Source: Dromiciops gliroides (Eukaryota > Chordata > Mammalia > Microbiotheria > Microbiotheriidae). Taken from it: a DNA stretch of 64,000 nt. The DNA is taken from the NCBI RefSeq assembly GCF_019393635.1, contig NC_057862.1:674986314-675050313 (forward strand), read 5' to 3'. Positions 44,851-56,640 of the stretch are shown in pieces. Made by a program: the position numbers and the translations under genes. The notes below the pieces were generated by a model. It ran no database searches, had not been told where the DNA came from, and saw only the letters and a program-made list of their open reading frames with translations. Every line of letters begins with the position of its first letter. The stretch's first letter is position 1.

Positions 44851-45003
44851 CAATGTCCCTTCCGGCTCTAAATCAGTGGTCCGATGATTCCCTTCCTTCT
44901 AGATTTAAAACAACATCCCTGGTCAACCCCACGGACTTTCATTTCTCCTAAAAGTCCCTACTTAGCAACTCCTCAGTGCTGAGGGATATCACCAAGGCTA
45001 AAA

Positions 45004-45495
45004 TGACCTACAACCATATCAGTAGCTCACAACCCCGCTAGAGGGAGGCTTGAGCCTCCCTGGTGCATTGCTTGAGCTCAGGAGTTCTGAGCTGCAGTGG
45101 GGCTAATGGGAACTGGGGGCCCACACCATGTCTGGCACCAATGAGCTGAGCCCCTGGGAGGGGGAAGGAAGGGCCACCAGGTTGTCTAAGGAGGGGAAGA
45201 CCAGCCTAGATCAGATGAGGTCAAAACTACTATGCCCTGGGGCAGCTAGGTGGCGCAGTGGATAGAGCACCGGCCCTGGAGTCAGGAGGACCTGAGTTCA
45301 AATCCGGCCTCAGACACTTAACACTTACTAGCTGTGTGACTCTGGGCAAGTCACTTAACCCCAATTGCCTCACTAAAAACAAAACAAAACAAAACAAAAA
45401 AACTACTATGCCCTTCAGCAGTGGGGCTGGGGCTATGAGTAATCATTGTACTGCCAACGTGGACAAGAGAGGGAAACCCAGCTTAAAAATAAAGA
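45004..45495 (+). pseudogene. 7SL RNA pseudogene, interrupted by a SINE
   Basis: Keeps 7SL landmarks in order: gcttgagctcaggagttctg, agctgcagtggggctaat, catgtctggcaccaatgagc, gccaccaggttgtctaagga, gaccagcctagatcaga, aggtcaaaactactatgcc, then after a SINE (45240-45399) ttcagcagtggggctggg and catt-gtactgcca near the 3' end. The tail is A-rich (gcttaaaaataaagaaat). Less diverged than the copy at 9.0 kb in the middle domain, and clearly not functional because of the insertion. Confidence 0.85.
45240..45399 (+). mobile_element. CORE-SINE inside the second 7SL pseudogene
   Basis: Target duplication aaactactatgccc on both sides, itself 7SL-derived sequence. Tail is (CAAAA)n. Confidence 0.95.
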
Positions 45496-45562
45496 AATAA
45501 ATGAAATAATTTTAAGTTTTGGGGTTTTTCCCCACATTTAATCAATGTTTGTAGGTCTGAAC

Positions 45563-45593
<31 letters not shown>

Positions 45594-45780
45594 ACATACA
45601 TAAAATATACTTATATGTATATATGATGTATCTACACATATGTGCATATTATAAAGGGGTGTGTATATGTATCATGTAGGTATGTATATATACATATAAT
45701 GTATATGCATGTATGTTATAAATGTGTATTGTACATATGTGTATATATACCCATCCATAAACACATACACATATAAGATT
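45563..45780 (+). repeat. (AT)n followed by imperfect (TATG/CATA)n
   Basis: Pure AT at 45563-45586, then degenerate tata/catg/tgta repeats to about 45780. It begins about 70 bp after the second 7SL pseudogene. Confidence 0.9.
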
Positions 45781-45784
45781 CGCC

Positions 45785-46650
45785 ACCCCCTTAGCTATTT
45801 CCAGGATCAGTTCTGTTTTGGGCTAATAACTATTCAACCCATCACCCAAGCTCACACCCAATATTATTCTTTTGCTGAGAAACACAGAAAATCTAGGATC
45901 CTATAACCAATTAAAATAGCTCCCATCCTCTGGGAAAATAAGTGGTCCTCGTTGCTATGGAAACTGTGTTGTCTGCTCTATTAAATAAAACCAATCCTAT
46001 CTGACGGCCTCTAAGGTCCCTTCCAGTTCTAAATCGGGAATCCCATCATCAATTCTACAGCCCCATGACCTCAGCCTTTTGAAGCCTTTGAGTGGAGAAC
46101 AATCAAAAGAGCTCATCTCTGCTAAAACTTGCGTTGCAGACCTTAAAATACTGGGCCATTAGCAGTATCACACAAATTTCGCCTGTTGTCATTCAAGTCT
46201 TAGATATAACTGGTGAAAAATAGTCATTATTTTTCCTCAAAGAATAAAAATAAAGTGAGTTTTATCTCCTAACATCTTGTTACCCTAAATGATTATATGG
46301 AAACTGTGCATTTACCCCCCCCCTTTTTTTTTTTGTGGAGTTGATTTCAGATGTTCCAAAGGGAGACTGTGAGTGGAGGGAGGAATGAACCAAAAAGATT
46401 GGTGTGAGAAAGCCCAAGACAAACCCAGAGAGCAGACCAAAGGTGCCAAGTCATGAAATCTGCTAGGAGTCTAGAAAAGACAGTTGGACACAGATAGATG
46501 CCCTCTTAATTCTAGCACCTTCCCTTGTCAATTCTTTCCAACTTTGCTTATAATAGATCTTGTTTATACGTTGTTGTCTTCCCATGAGACAATGAACTGC
46601 TTGAGAGCAGCCACTGTCTTATGCCTTTTTTTGTGTGTAGTATCCCCAGT
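45785..46650. other. Intergenic sequence, no gene seen
   Basis: No frame, splice signals or repeat family recognised, apart from T- and C-runs at 46314-46334. Confidence 0.5.
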
Positions 46651-46655
46651 GATTG

Positions 46656-46850
46656 GCACAGTACCCAGCACATAGTAGGTACTTAATAAATGCTCATCCA
46701 CTGAGGCACAGTGCCCAGCACACAGTAGGTATTTAATAAATGTTCATCCACTGAGGCACAGTGCCCAGCACACAGTAGGTATTTAATAAATGTTTATCTG
46801 CTGAGGCACAGTGACCAGCACACAGTAGGTACATAATAAATGCTTGTTGA
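46656..46850 (+). repeat. 50-bp tandem repeat, four copies
   Basis: Units start gcacagtgcccagcacacag at 46656, 46706, 46756 and 46806, and each holds an ataataaatg/ttaataaatg poly(A)-like hexamer. The unit is the 3' end of a MIR-like SINE amplified in tandem. Confidence 0.93.
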
Positions 46851-47260
46851 TGGACAAAAGATGAGAGAATGGAGAGACACAAAATGCTTTGTTAATGTAG
46901 TGCTGGGAAGGATCAGAGAACAAAACCTTCTGAAGAATCTAATGTTTAGGCGGGACCTTGAAGGATGGGTGGGATTTTGAAAGGGGAGGGTGGGGAAAGA
47001 AGGTTAGGTAGGAGGAACTGAGTGAGCAAAGGCATGGAAGGAGGGAAACTACAGGTCATGTTCTAGGAATCCAATTCAGCTGGAGTGTCAAGGATGGGAA
47101 GACTCGTTAGGGACAGGGTTGGAAAGGTAGGATCATAGATAAATCAGGAACTGGAAAGCACTCGGGAGGTCATGTAGTCTAACCCCTCTCTTTTACAAGG
47201 AAGAAGCCTGGGCAGAGTAGACTTAGAGACAGCAGGACCTGGGTTCAAATCCTACCTCAG

Positions 47261-47405
47261 GGGGCGGCTAGGTGGCACAGTGGATAAAGCACCGGCCCTG
47301 GATTCAGGAGTAACTGAGTTCAAATCCGGCCTCAGACACTTGACACTTACTAGCTGTGTGACCCTGGGCAAGTCACTTCACCCCCACGGACCCTCAAAAA
47401 ACAAA
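47261..47405 (+). mobile_element. CORE-SINE inside an old MIR-like copy
   Basis: Perfect target duplication aaatcctacctcag (47247-47260 and 47406-47419). Confidence 0.94.
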
Positions 47406-47879
47406 CAAATCCTACCTCAGATAATGTGTGACCCTACCCAAGTCATTCAACTCCTCTCTCAGTTTTTTCAACTCTGAAATAAGGAGTTGGACTCAAAGGC
47501 CTGGAAGAGCAGTTCCAGAATGAAATCTATGACTCTAGGTGGTTTCCAGAAGGTAGTAAGCAGATGAACTGGAATTTGAACCCAGATCCTCTGTGTTGAC
47601 ACTTGATCACACAGATTGCTGATATCCAAAAAGAAAACCAAAGAGCCTCTGAATGGAAACGAGAATTGGAGTGGATGGAATTAGGATTACCATTCAGTTG
47701 ACATTTTCAGTGGGTGGGAAGGGCACCCTTGGCAAGAGCCTGAATCTCCAGTCTGGTAGCCCCTGGCTTGGAGCCAGAGGAGCAGAGTTGAAATCTTGGA
47801 TGTGCCATGTACACAAGTCACTTGAAGTTCTTGCCCTGAGTTTGTTATTTGTAAAATGACGGAGTTTGGTGAAGATCGT

Positions 47880-48085
47880 AGGAACATTGGCTTGTAAATT
47901 TAGAGGTAGAAGGGACTTTATGGGTGGTCAAGTCTAATCTCCTCACTTTACAAATGAGGAAACTGAGGCACAGAGCGGTGAAGTCATTTGCCCAGAGTGA
48001 CACAGTTAGTAAGAGAATAAGGCAGAATTTGGACCCAGGTCTTCCTGACTCCAAGTCCAGCACTATGGATGTGTCACTTCTTCTC
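47880..48085 (-). mobile_element. Old MIR-like SINE with a trailing 'aggtagaagggactt' block
   Basis: A reverse MIR-like body (caaatgaggaaactgaggca, cccagagtgacacagttagt) is preceded by a block of the type agagttggaagggacctcag...tctaatcc that recurs across the window (about 1076, 2062, 17717, 21405, 35855, 37665 and 63345). That block resembles CR1/L3-like sequence, but I cannot name it. Confidence 0.55.
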
Positions 48086-48619
48086 CAGTCCTATATATAT
48101 GTGCCTATGATTCCAAGCTGACTTGGAATACCAAATTCCCTTCCGAAGAGTCCTAAACCCTGAAGAGGAAAAAACAAAGAAACACCTCTGGGTAAATTGG
48201 GGCTAAAAAGCAAAATAATAACACCATTTGGTTGTGTGAGTGTGATAGTGAAAAAAGGAGGGAAACTGAAACGAAATCAATACATAAATAGAAATGAAAA
48301 GTTCTATCAGTGCAAAGCAGTTTGGTGAATTTAGAGACGGTGCCTCCTATCTCCCTGGGCTTGGTCTGCCTCTCTACTCCCCTCCTCTCCCTGGCTGGGT
48401 GGCAGCCAGGCTGTGTGTGTGTGTGTGTGGGGGGGTAAAGGCCCTGCTGAGCTGAGCCAGCCAGTTGCTTTTCTAAACCTTCTCCTTTCTTCTTCACTTC
48501 AGGGAGCTAGTCATGGGAAAATCCAGGGGCCAAGGGGCTGGTGATGGGGCTTGGTCACAAAGACATTCGTTCCCTAAACAAGCAAGGGAAGACCCTCCCC
48601 TTTTCCCAGCATGGCATGA

Positions 48620-48800
48620 GAGCACAGAGAGGGCTGGATTTAAGAGTCAAGAAGAGTAGGGCTCAGATCCCAGCTTTGACGCTGAGTAGCTGTGTGACCC
48701 TGGACAAGTCGTTTCCCCTCCTTTGGGTCTTGGTTTCCTTCTCTGTAAAAATGAGGTGGTTGGACAAGATGATCTTCAAGGTCCCTTCAAGCAGCAATAG
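48620..48800 (+). mobile_element. Old MIR/THER1-like SINE
   Basis: gctgagtagctgtgtgaccc, ggtcttggtttccttctctg, aatgaggtggttggacaaga and tcttcaaggtcccttcaag. Confidence 0.65.
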
Positions 48801-48838
48801 CAACAGTAACAACAAAAATCGCATTTCTATAGCACTTT

Positions 48839-48981
48839 TTTTTTTTAGGGAGGCAATTGGGGTTAAGTGACTTGCCCAGGGACACACAGCTAGTAAGTGT
48901 TAAGTGTCTGAGGCCGGATTTGAACTCAGGTCCTCCTGAATCCAGGGCCGGTGCTCTATCCACTGCGCCACCTAGCTGTCC
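48839..48981 (-). mobile_element. CORE-SINE, full length
   Basis: Target duplication catttctatagcacttt / catttctatagtacttt (48822-48838 and 48982-48998). Confidence 0.95.
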
Positions 48982-50262
48982 CATTTCTATAGTACTTTAC
49001 ATATGCGACCTCATTTTATCTTCAGAACAACCTATAAGGGAGCTGTTGTTATTATTCTCATTTTATAGCCAAAGAGGGAATGAGTGACTTACCCAGGGTG
49101 ACACAACTAAGTGAGGGTTTAGGGTGGGATTTGAATTCGGGTTTTCTTGACTCCAAGTCCATCACTGCTACAGGATGCAAGAAGATAGAGCTCAATGAGG
49201 ATCAAATGAGGTAGTATTTGTAAAGCACTTAGCATAGTGCCTGGCACATAGTAGGTGCTTCATTAAGGTTAATTTCCTTCCTTCTCTCTACTGCCCCACC
49301 TGGTTGCCTTTAGATGCCTGGGTTTATGATGCCCCAAAACAACCTTCCTCACTATCCCAGCATCCACTGAGCTGTTCCTCCTTCACTGAATCCCTATGAT
49401 GTTTAGAATTCTAACCCCCTAGCTTTGAATGCTAGATACACTGTCTTCTTCTATTCTCTCAGTGTCCCGTGGGTAAGAGCTGTGGCTCTCCCATCTGGAC
49501 TCTGAGCTCCCCAAGGGAAGAGACTTGGGAGAGAGTGTGGGTTCAGGGGAAAGAGCATCAGACCTGGAACCAAAGAGTCCAGGTTCAATTCCTGGCTTTT
49601 CCATATGCTACTTGGGTGGCATAGGGTGACACGCACCATCTCCAACAGATCTCTGACAGACACTACCAAGTCACCATGGCAATGAGGACCACTTATTTTC
49701 CCAGTAGGCTTTAGTTTCCTCTGTAAAGTAAGGGGGATTGCTTTAGATAATCTCTCAGCTCCCTTCCCCCTCTAAGTCATTGTGGAATGGTATGGAATGG
49801 AAAAAACAAACCAAAAACATTTGTAGGGGAGCCTCCTATTTGCTAAGTGCTGTGCTAAGCCTTGGGGATCCTCATCAAAAATCAAACTTTATCATCATCA
49901 GGGGTCACAGAGGGAGTCTAAGCAAGGGCTTGGGTATGATTCTTTTACATTCGGATGATCTTAAAAGAAGAATAGATTGAGAAGAGGAATGCACTAAATA
50001 GAGGGGAAAATTATCTCACGTGGATGGAATGTGCAAAAAGGAGTTTATACAACAAGGAAGAGGCGGTAGCGGGGATGGATGACACTTGAACTTCACTCTC
50101 ATCTGAACTGGTTAAAAGAAGGAAGAGTAAATATACACACATTTGAGTAGAGAAATATATCGATGCAACAAGGAAATAGGAAGGAAAGGGGTTAAAGGAA
50201 AAAAAGGGAATAAGGGGGGAAGAGATGAAGGGGGGCATTACTCACAAGAAAAACAGACTCTT

Positions 50263-50318
50263 TTTTTTTTTTAGAGAGGCAATTGGGGTTAAGTGACTTG
50301 CCCAGGGTCACACAGCTA
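50263..50318 (-). mobile_element. Severely 5'-truncated SINE insertion
   Basis: Only 56 bases from the tail to cacacagcta, yet flanked by a perfect 12-bp duplication aaacagactctt (50251-50262 and 50319-50330). Confidence 0.92.
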
Positions 50319-50832
50319 AAACAGACTCTTAAAGAGGGAGCAGGAAAAAAAGAGGGTAAGTATAAGAAAACAGGATGGCAAGAAATATACAGTTAGCAAC
50401 TATAAATGTGAATGGGATGAACTCACCCATAAAATAGAAGAGGATAGCAGAACTGATTAGAAACCAAAATTCAATATGTTTTTTATAAGAAACACACATG
50501 AAGCAGAAAGGTGCATACAAAGTTAAAATAAGGGCCTAGAGCAGAATTTATTTTGCTTCAGCTGAAGTAAAAAAGGGAGGGGTGGCAATCATGATTTCAG
50601 ACAAAGCAAAAGCAAGAATAGACCCAATTAAAACAGATAAACTGGGGAACTACATTTTGCTAAAAGGTACCAGAGACAATGAATAAATATCAATACCAAA
50701 TACACACACACACATATATATATATACACCAAATGGCATAGTATTTAAATTCTGAAAGGAAAAGTTAAGTTAAATCGTTATAGAAGAAATAGTAAAACTA
50801 TAATAATGTGGAAACTCAACTTACTCTCCTTT

Positions 50833-50989
50833 TGTTTTGTTTTGATTTTTTTTGCGGGGCAATGGGGGTTAAGTGACTTGCCCAGAGTCACACAGCTAGT
50901 AAGTGTCAAGTGTCTGAGGTTGGATTTGAACTCATATACTCCTGAATCCAGGGCCAGTGCTTTATCCACTGTGCCACCTAGCCGCCCCC
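50833..50989 (-). mobile_element. CORE-SINE, full length, inside L1
   Basis: Flanks ttactctcctttt and ctactctcctttt. Confidence 0.93.
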
Positions 50990-51260
50990 TACTCTCCTTT
51001 TAAACCTAAATAAGTTTAATAAAAAAATAAACAAGAAAGAAGGTAAAGACAAATAGAATTTAATGAAAATTGGTTATGATACACTTCTGGAAAATATTGA
51101 ATGGGAATAGAAAAGTGTATACCTATTTCTTTACCATGCATGGCATCTTCATAAAAAATTACAATTAAAGTACAAAACCCACAAACAAATGCAGAAAAAT
51201 TACAGGCACCTTTTACCAGCTATAACACAACAAAAACTACATTAAATAAAGGGCCTTTGG

Positions 51261-51404
51261 GGGGCAGCTAGGTGGCACAGTGGATAAAGCACCGGCCCTG
51301 AATTCAGGAGGACCTGAGTTCAAATCTGGCCTCAGACACTTGACACTTACTAGCTGTGTGACCCTGGGCAAGTCACTTAACCCTCATTGCCCCGCAAAAA
51401 AATA
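51261..51404 (+). mobile_element. CORE-SINE, full length, inside L1
   Basis: Flanks aataaagggcctttgg and gataaagggcctttgg. Confidence 0.93.
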
Positions 51405-51445
51405 AGGATAAAGGGCCTTTGGAGCACAAATTAAAAATTAATTGG

Positions 51446-51607
51446 AGGGACAGCTAGATGGCGCAGTGGATAGAGCACCGGCCCTGGATTCAGGAGTACC
51501 TAAGTACCTAAGTTCGAATCCGGCCTCAGACACTTAACACTTACTAGCTATGTGACCCTGGGCAAGTCACTTAACCCCAATTGCCTCACAAAAAAACAAA
51601 ACAAAAA
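51446..51607 (+). mobile_element. CORE-SINE, full length, inside L1
   Basis: Flanks aaaaattaattgg on both sides. A short internal duplication (gtacctaagtacctaag) is present in the body. Confidence 0.92.
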
Positions 51608-52016
51608 AAAATTAATTGGAAATGAAAAAACTTAATCCTGAAGAATGGGTGGGTCAAAGAATAAATTATAGATGATATGATGATTTATTGAGAACTCTAG
51701 AGAGTAAACCAAAAAAAAATAAAAATAATCAACAATTTGGGCAGTTATAATATATATGGATATAGTATATAAAATCAATATATGTAAATATAAGTTCATA
51801 TATTTAATATATGTATAAATAAAAATATGAAGGATACAAAATAAACCCACATAAATCATCAATATTCTGTGTATTACCAACAAAACCGAGCAGAAAGAGA
51901 TAGAAAAACTTCATTTAAATATAATATAAGTATAAAATATGTGGGTATCTACTTACCAAGACAAACACAAGAACATAAGAATACAGTTACAAAATAGTCT
52001 TCACAGAAATAATGAC

Positions 52017-52149
52017 AATCCACTGGCCCTGGATTCAGGAGGACCTGAGTTCAAATCCGGCCTCAGACACTTGACACTTACTAGCTGTGTGACCCTGGGC
52101 AAGTCACTTAACCCCCATTGCCCTGCAAAAAAACAAAAACAAAGACAAA
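52017..52149 (+). mobile_element. 5'-truncated CORE-SINE inside L1
   Basis: Begins at ccactggccctggattcagg, lacking the first about 30 bases, but flanked by acagaaataatgaca (from 52002 and from 52150). Confidence 0.92.
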
Positions 52150-52975
52150 ACAGAAATAATGACATCTAAATAATTGGAGAAATATTAATTGCTTAGGAGT
52201 AGGCCAAGCCAATATCATAAAAATATCCATACTACCTAAATTAATTTACTTATTCAGTGTCACACCAATCTGACAACCAAAGGATTACTTTAGAGAGCCA
52301 GAAAAAAATAACAAAATTCATCTGAAGGAACAAAAGTTCAAGAATATCAAGGGAATCAATAAAAAAAATTGGGCAGGAAGGGGGCCTAGCAGTGCCAGAT
52401 TTCTAATTGTAATGCAAAACTGTAATCATCAAAACAATTTGGTACTGGGTAAGAAATAGAGAAGTTGATCAGAGGAATTGATTAGAAGTAAACAAGCACA
52501 GTGACCTAGTGTTTTATAAACCCCAAGATCCCTGATATTGGGGCAAGAACTTAGCATTCAATTAAAACTTTTTGGGAAAATCAGGAAGTAGTCTGGCAGA
52601 AACGAGATATAGACTAATATCTCACATTATATACCAAGACAAACTCAAAATGGGTACATGATTTAGGCATAAAGGATGACATTTTAAGCAAATTAGTGGA
52701 TCATGGATGCAATTACTTGACAGATCTATGAGTAGGGGAAGAGTTTGTGGTGAAACAAGCAAGAGACAGATTTACAGGAGATAAAATGGACAATTTCGAT
52801 TACATAAAATTAAAAATGTTTTGCACAGACAAAACCAATGTATCTAAAATTAGAAGAAAAGCAGGAAACTGGGGTAAACCTTTACAGGAAATTTCTCTGA
52901 TAAAGATATTGTTTCAATTTAAAAAAAAGATATCGTTTCTAAGACATATAGAATATTAAGTCAAATTTATAAGAA

Positions 52976-54078
52976 TGTAAAGTTGCTATCTGTAAGGTGG
53001 CTAAAATTCTAGCTAAACTGTCTAAGAATCTAATGAGTGGTCGCCATAAATTAGGAGCTTTAGCAAGAGTTTAGTCTTTTTTTTTTTTTTTTTTTAGTAA
53101 GGCAATTGGGGTTAAGTGACTTGCCCAGGGTCACACAGCCAGCAAGTATTAAGTGTCTGAGGCCAGATCTGAACTCAGGTATTCCTGAATCCAGGGCCGG
53201 TGCTCCATCCTCTGTGCCATCTAGCTGCCCCAAGAGTTTAGTCTTTTAAGCATTTATTAAGGTGCATAAGAATTTGGTGAAGAGAGAGAAAGAGGCCAAG
53301 ATTTGTTCATCTATCTCAGGGAGCAAGCATCTCAGCTCCACTCAAACCGAGGTCCTGGGTGAAAAGAGAGCTTGCTCCTTCTTCCTCCTCCCGGAAGCCT
53401 CCTGCAAAAAGGGAAACAGGGCCATCCACACACACACACAAGCGACTCTACAGTTGCAAGTCGTCCAGCTTCCGGACATTAATGCCACATGACTTGTCCT
53501 CACATAGCAGAGTTTCCCTATAGTATCTCTCCAGCAGGAGCGTCATTCCAATTCTCACAATCTCCCCTGTGCTTTGAGTGAAGAAACATGGTTTCCTCAC
53601 ATGAAGCAATACCATTACAGATGTTTACGATGAACTAAATAAAGGGAATGAAAAAGAAATTGAGCGACGCATTGACAAAGGCTAAAGGGAGCACTCCCCT
53701 ATTAGCAGTTGGACATTATAAACAATGTATACAATGTGGAAAAGGAAAACAGGGAAATGTCCATTTAAGCCTTTGGAAGTCTTTTCTCAGATGATTCTTG
53801 GGATATCCTCTGGGTGTAGTTGTGGAATGGAAGTCTTTTCAGGTGTTGATGTGTGGATGCTGGTAATCAGCCAGGAAAATTTCCTACAAAATTGAGCTTA
53901 ACACAACTTTAAAATAGCTTTGTCAATAATCAAATCAAACAATGAGAGTTCTCAAAAACATGTCTAAAGGAATTCAGGATCTTAGTTGTTACACATGAAA
54001 CATATAATAAAAACAAAAATTGAAACATTCTCTAAAACTTAATATTACTACACTCCTCTAAAACTTAATAATACTACA
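52976..54078 (-). mobile_element. Solo LTR (class I ERV type) inserted in L1
   Basis: Starts TG and ends CA on the plus strand, flanked by the 4-bp duplication agaa (52972-52975 and 54079-54082), with L1 sequence continuing across (aatttataagaa | agaataagagg). Minus orientation: a poly(A) signal is read at 53258-53253. About 940 bp after subtracting the SINE at 53081-53230. No internal region is attached. Fossil, younger than the L1. A second copy in opposite orientation begins at 56955. Confidence 0.82.
53081..53230 (-). mobile_element. CORE-SINE inside a solo LTR
   Basis: Perfect 17-bp target duplication caagagtttagtctttt (53064-53080 and 53231-53247), lying within LTR sequence. Confidence 0.95.
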
Positions 54079-54984
54079 AGAATAAGAGGAATTCTCCAAC
54101 TGATAAATAGTTAAAAGATATGAATAGACAGTTTTCAGAGGAAGAATTACAAGCTTTCAATAGAAGAAAAAAAATCTAAACTACTACTATTTAAAGAAAT
54201 ACAAATTAAAGCAACCCTGAGGTATTACACATCTAATAGATTGACTAAGATAACAAAAAAAAGGAAGATGGGAAAACAAGTACATGTACTGTTGGTGAAG
54301 CGGTGAACTGATCCAGCCATTCTGGAAAGCACTTTGCTCAAAAATCTATTTTACTGTACTTACCCTTTGACTTAGCAGTACTGCTACTAGGTCTATACCC
54401 CATAGACCAAAGAAAGAAGAAAAGGACACATAAGTACAAAAATATCTATAGCAGCTCTTTTTATAATGGCAAAGAATTGAAAACTGAGGGGATGCCCATC
54501 AATTGAGGAATGGCTGAACAAGTTATGGTATATGCATGTGATGGGATGCTATTGTGCCATAAGAAATGATGAAAGGGATGACTTTAGATAAGACTGGGGA
54601 GACTTGTATGAATTGAGGCAAACTGAAGAAAACAGAACCAGAGCAGTTTATCAAATAATAGCAGTATTGTAAAGATGATCAACTTTGAAAGACTTAGAAA
54701 CTGATCAACACAAGGACCAACCACAAATGCAAAGGACTCATGAAATATATGCCCCTCTTCCAGATAGAGAACTAGTGTTCTCAAAGTGCTGATTGAAGCA
54801 TATTTTCTTCTCTTTCTTACTTTTTTTTTCCTTTTTGGACAGAGCTAATGAGGAATTTGTTTTGCAAAACTATATACATTTGTAATGGGTTTTGTCTTTT
54901 CTTGCCTTCTCAATGGGTAGAGGAGGGGAAGGAGAGAGAAAAATCAGAACTGAAAATTAAATAAAATTGAAATTAAAAAAACAA

Positions 54985-55510
54985 CACACACGAGTATGAA
55001 TAGGGCCATTGTGCACTTCCTAGAAGCAATCAAAGCCATTGCTTACTAGACTTAATCATATCCTGAGGAATTTCATACAAAAAGGAGGAGAGCTTATCTA
55101 AGAACTAGAGATTTCTCATGGTCTGAAAGGGCAGAAGGAGAAAAGTTATACAGAACTGAGTCAAGAACCAGTAACCCATGGGCAACCAGCAAAAGGAGGA
55201 AGAGAACGTAGAACTGAGCTGTAGTGAAGGAAGAACATCATCTCTTTGAGCATCTTGGAGGAGAAGACCCAGGCTGACAGCATCAGTGTAACCTCTACTC
55301 AGAGATTAAGGGAAATTGCAAGAAAAGGTCTGCTCTTTCCCCAGCTTCCTTTCCCGGCTCCCATCTATTCACAGACATTATATAATTTGCTATTTCGTTT
55401 ATATATTTTGCTATTTCATTACTTAAATGTTTCCAGTAACCTGAAATTTGCCTCAAACATGAAAAGGCCAGAGATTAACTAGAGAGAAATATAAATATAA
55501 ATTTAGACTG
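54985..55510 (+). repeat. Unclassified dispersed repeat, copy 2 of 2
   Basis: Partner of 32990-33720: gaagcaatcaaagccattgc, gaaattgcaagaaaaggtct, tttgcctcaaacatgaaaag, gagattaactagagagaaat. It begins right after the A-rich end of the L1 at 54965. Confidence 0.55.
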
Positions 55511-55577
55511 AGAGCTCAACCCTTAATGTCAAAGATTTTCCTAAGTGGGCACTTGGAGCAATTATGATTGTACTTTT

Positions 55578-55724
55578 TTTTTTTTTTGGCAAGGCAATTA
55601 GGGTTAAGTGACTTGCCCAGGGTCACACAGCTAGTAAGTGTTAAGTGTCTAAGGTCGGATTTGAACTCAGGTCCTCCTGACTCCAGAGCCAGTGCTCTAT
55701 CCACTGCACCACCTAGCTGCCCCC
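55578..55724 (-). mobile_element. CORE-SINE, full length
   Basis: Target duplication atgattgtactttt / atgattgtgctttt. Confidence 0.94.
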
Positions 55725-56404
55725 ATGATTGTGCTTTTAATCCAAAATAATGTCCCTGAAGTCAGAGAGGAGGGAACCGTGGAATAACAGCTGGCGTTTA
55801 AATAAGGTTCTAAGGACATTCCATTGTCCCTCCTCTCAAAAACATTAACAACCATCTACCTTTATACCTGCTCTCCCGTCTATACACAAACTTCCATGAG
55901 AGCCATCTAAACAAGAATTTGAGATATCCTTGGCCAAGTATTGGTAGAAAGCAACTAGGTTTTCATAATTAATAACCAACAGTGGACCACATCTTTGCCA
56001 TTTTCTAATTGACTGAGAAGGAGCAGAATACGAGATTCCATTGTGCTTTTAGATTAAAGCAAGTCATCACCTTGCAGCTTGGTGACGCAGTGGACAGAGC
56101 TCAGGCCCCGAGCTCAAATGTCATCTTGAACACTTAAGTAGCAGTGCACACCTGGGTAGGTTAATTAACTGCTGTGTGCCTCAACTTCCTTATCTGTAAA
56201 ATGGCTTTTGGACGCTAGACATTAGTCGAGGCATAGAACAGGGAGTTGTATATTTGCCCGTGGTGTTCACCACCATGATGGAGAGGACCCAAGGTAAAGT
56301 CACAGTTGAAGATGTGGGTAGCGTGACAGTAAGGTCCTCCTGTTTGGGGATGACATTAGGCTGATTACATCAAGCCCATTGAATTTGAGAGACCCCGGGA
56401 AAGT

Positions 56405-56640
56405 TCTTTATTGCTGTTTGGTCGTGTTCGACTCTTTATGGTGCCATTTGGGGTCTTCTTGGCAAAGATACTGGAGTGGTTTGGCATTCCCTTCTCCAGC
56501 TCATTTTACAGAGGAGGAAACTGAGGCAAACAGGGTGAAGTGACTTGCCTAGGGTCACACAGCTAGGAAGTATCTCAGGATGAATTTGAACTCAGGAAGA
56601 TGCGTCTCTCTGACTCCAGGCCTAGTGCCCACCTTGGTAC
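56405..56640 (-). mobile_element. MAR1-like SINE with RTE-type tail
   Basis: Starts with ctgtttggtcgtgttcgact, the reversed RTE-type tail, and runs through ggtcacacagctaggaagta. Confidence 0.83.

Larger units (their letters stand above)
50331..54965 (+). mobile_element. Long L1 copy carrying several later insertions
   Basis: Endonuclease-region sequence (gggtggcaatcatgatttca, tgctaaaaggtaccagagac, aaatggcatagtatttaaat) from about 50331; linker (gaatgggtgggtcaaagaat) near 51650; then a jump to the late reverse-transcriptase part (aaataaacccacataaatca, 51840), the C-terminal part (52160-52970) and the 3' end (54079-54965, caattgaggaatggctgaac, ending ataaaattgaaattaaaaaa). The middle of the reverse transcriptase is deleted. 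Insertions: SINEs at 50833, 51261, 51446 and 52017, and a solo LTR at 52976-54078. Confidence 0.9.

Noticed and set aside
46656-46850. CRISPR array
   Set aside because: Repeats are directly joined 50-bp units without spacers, in an animal genome.
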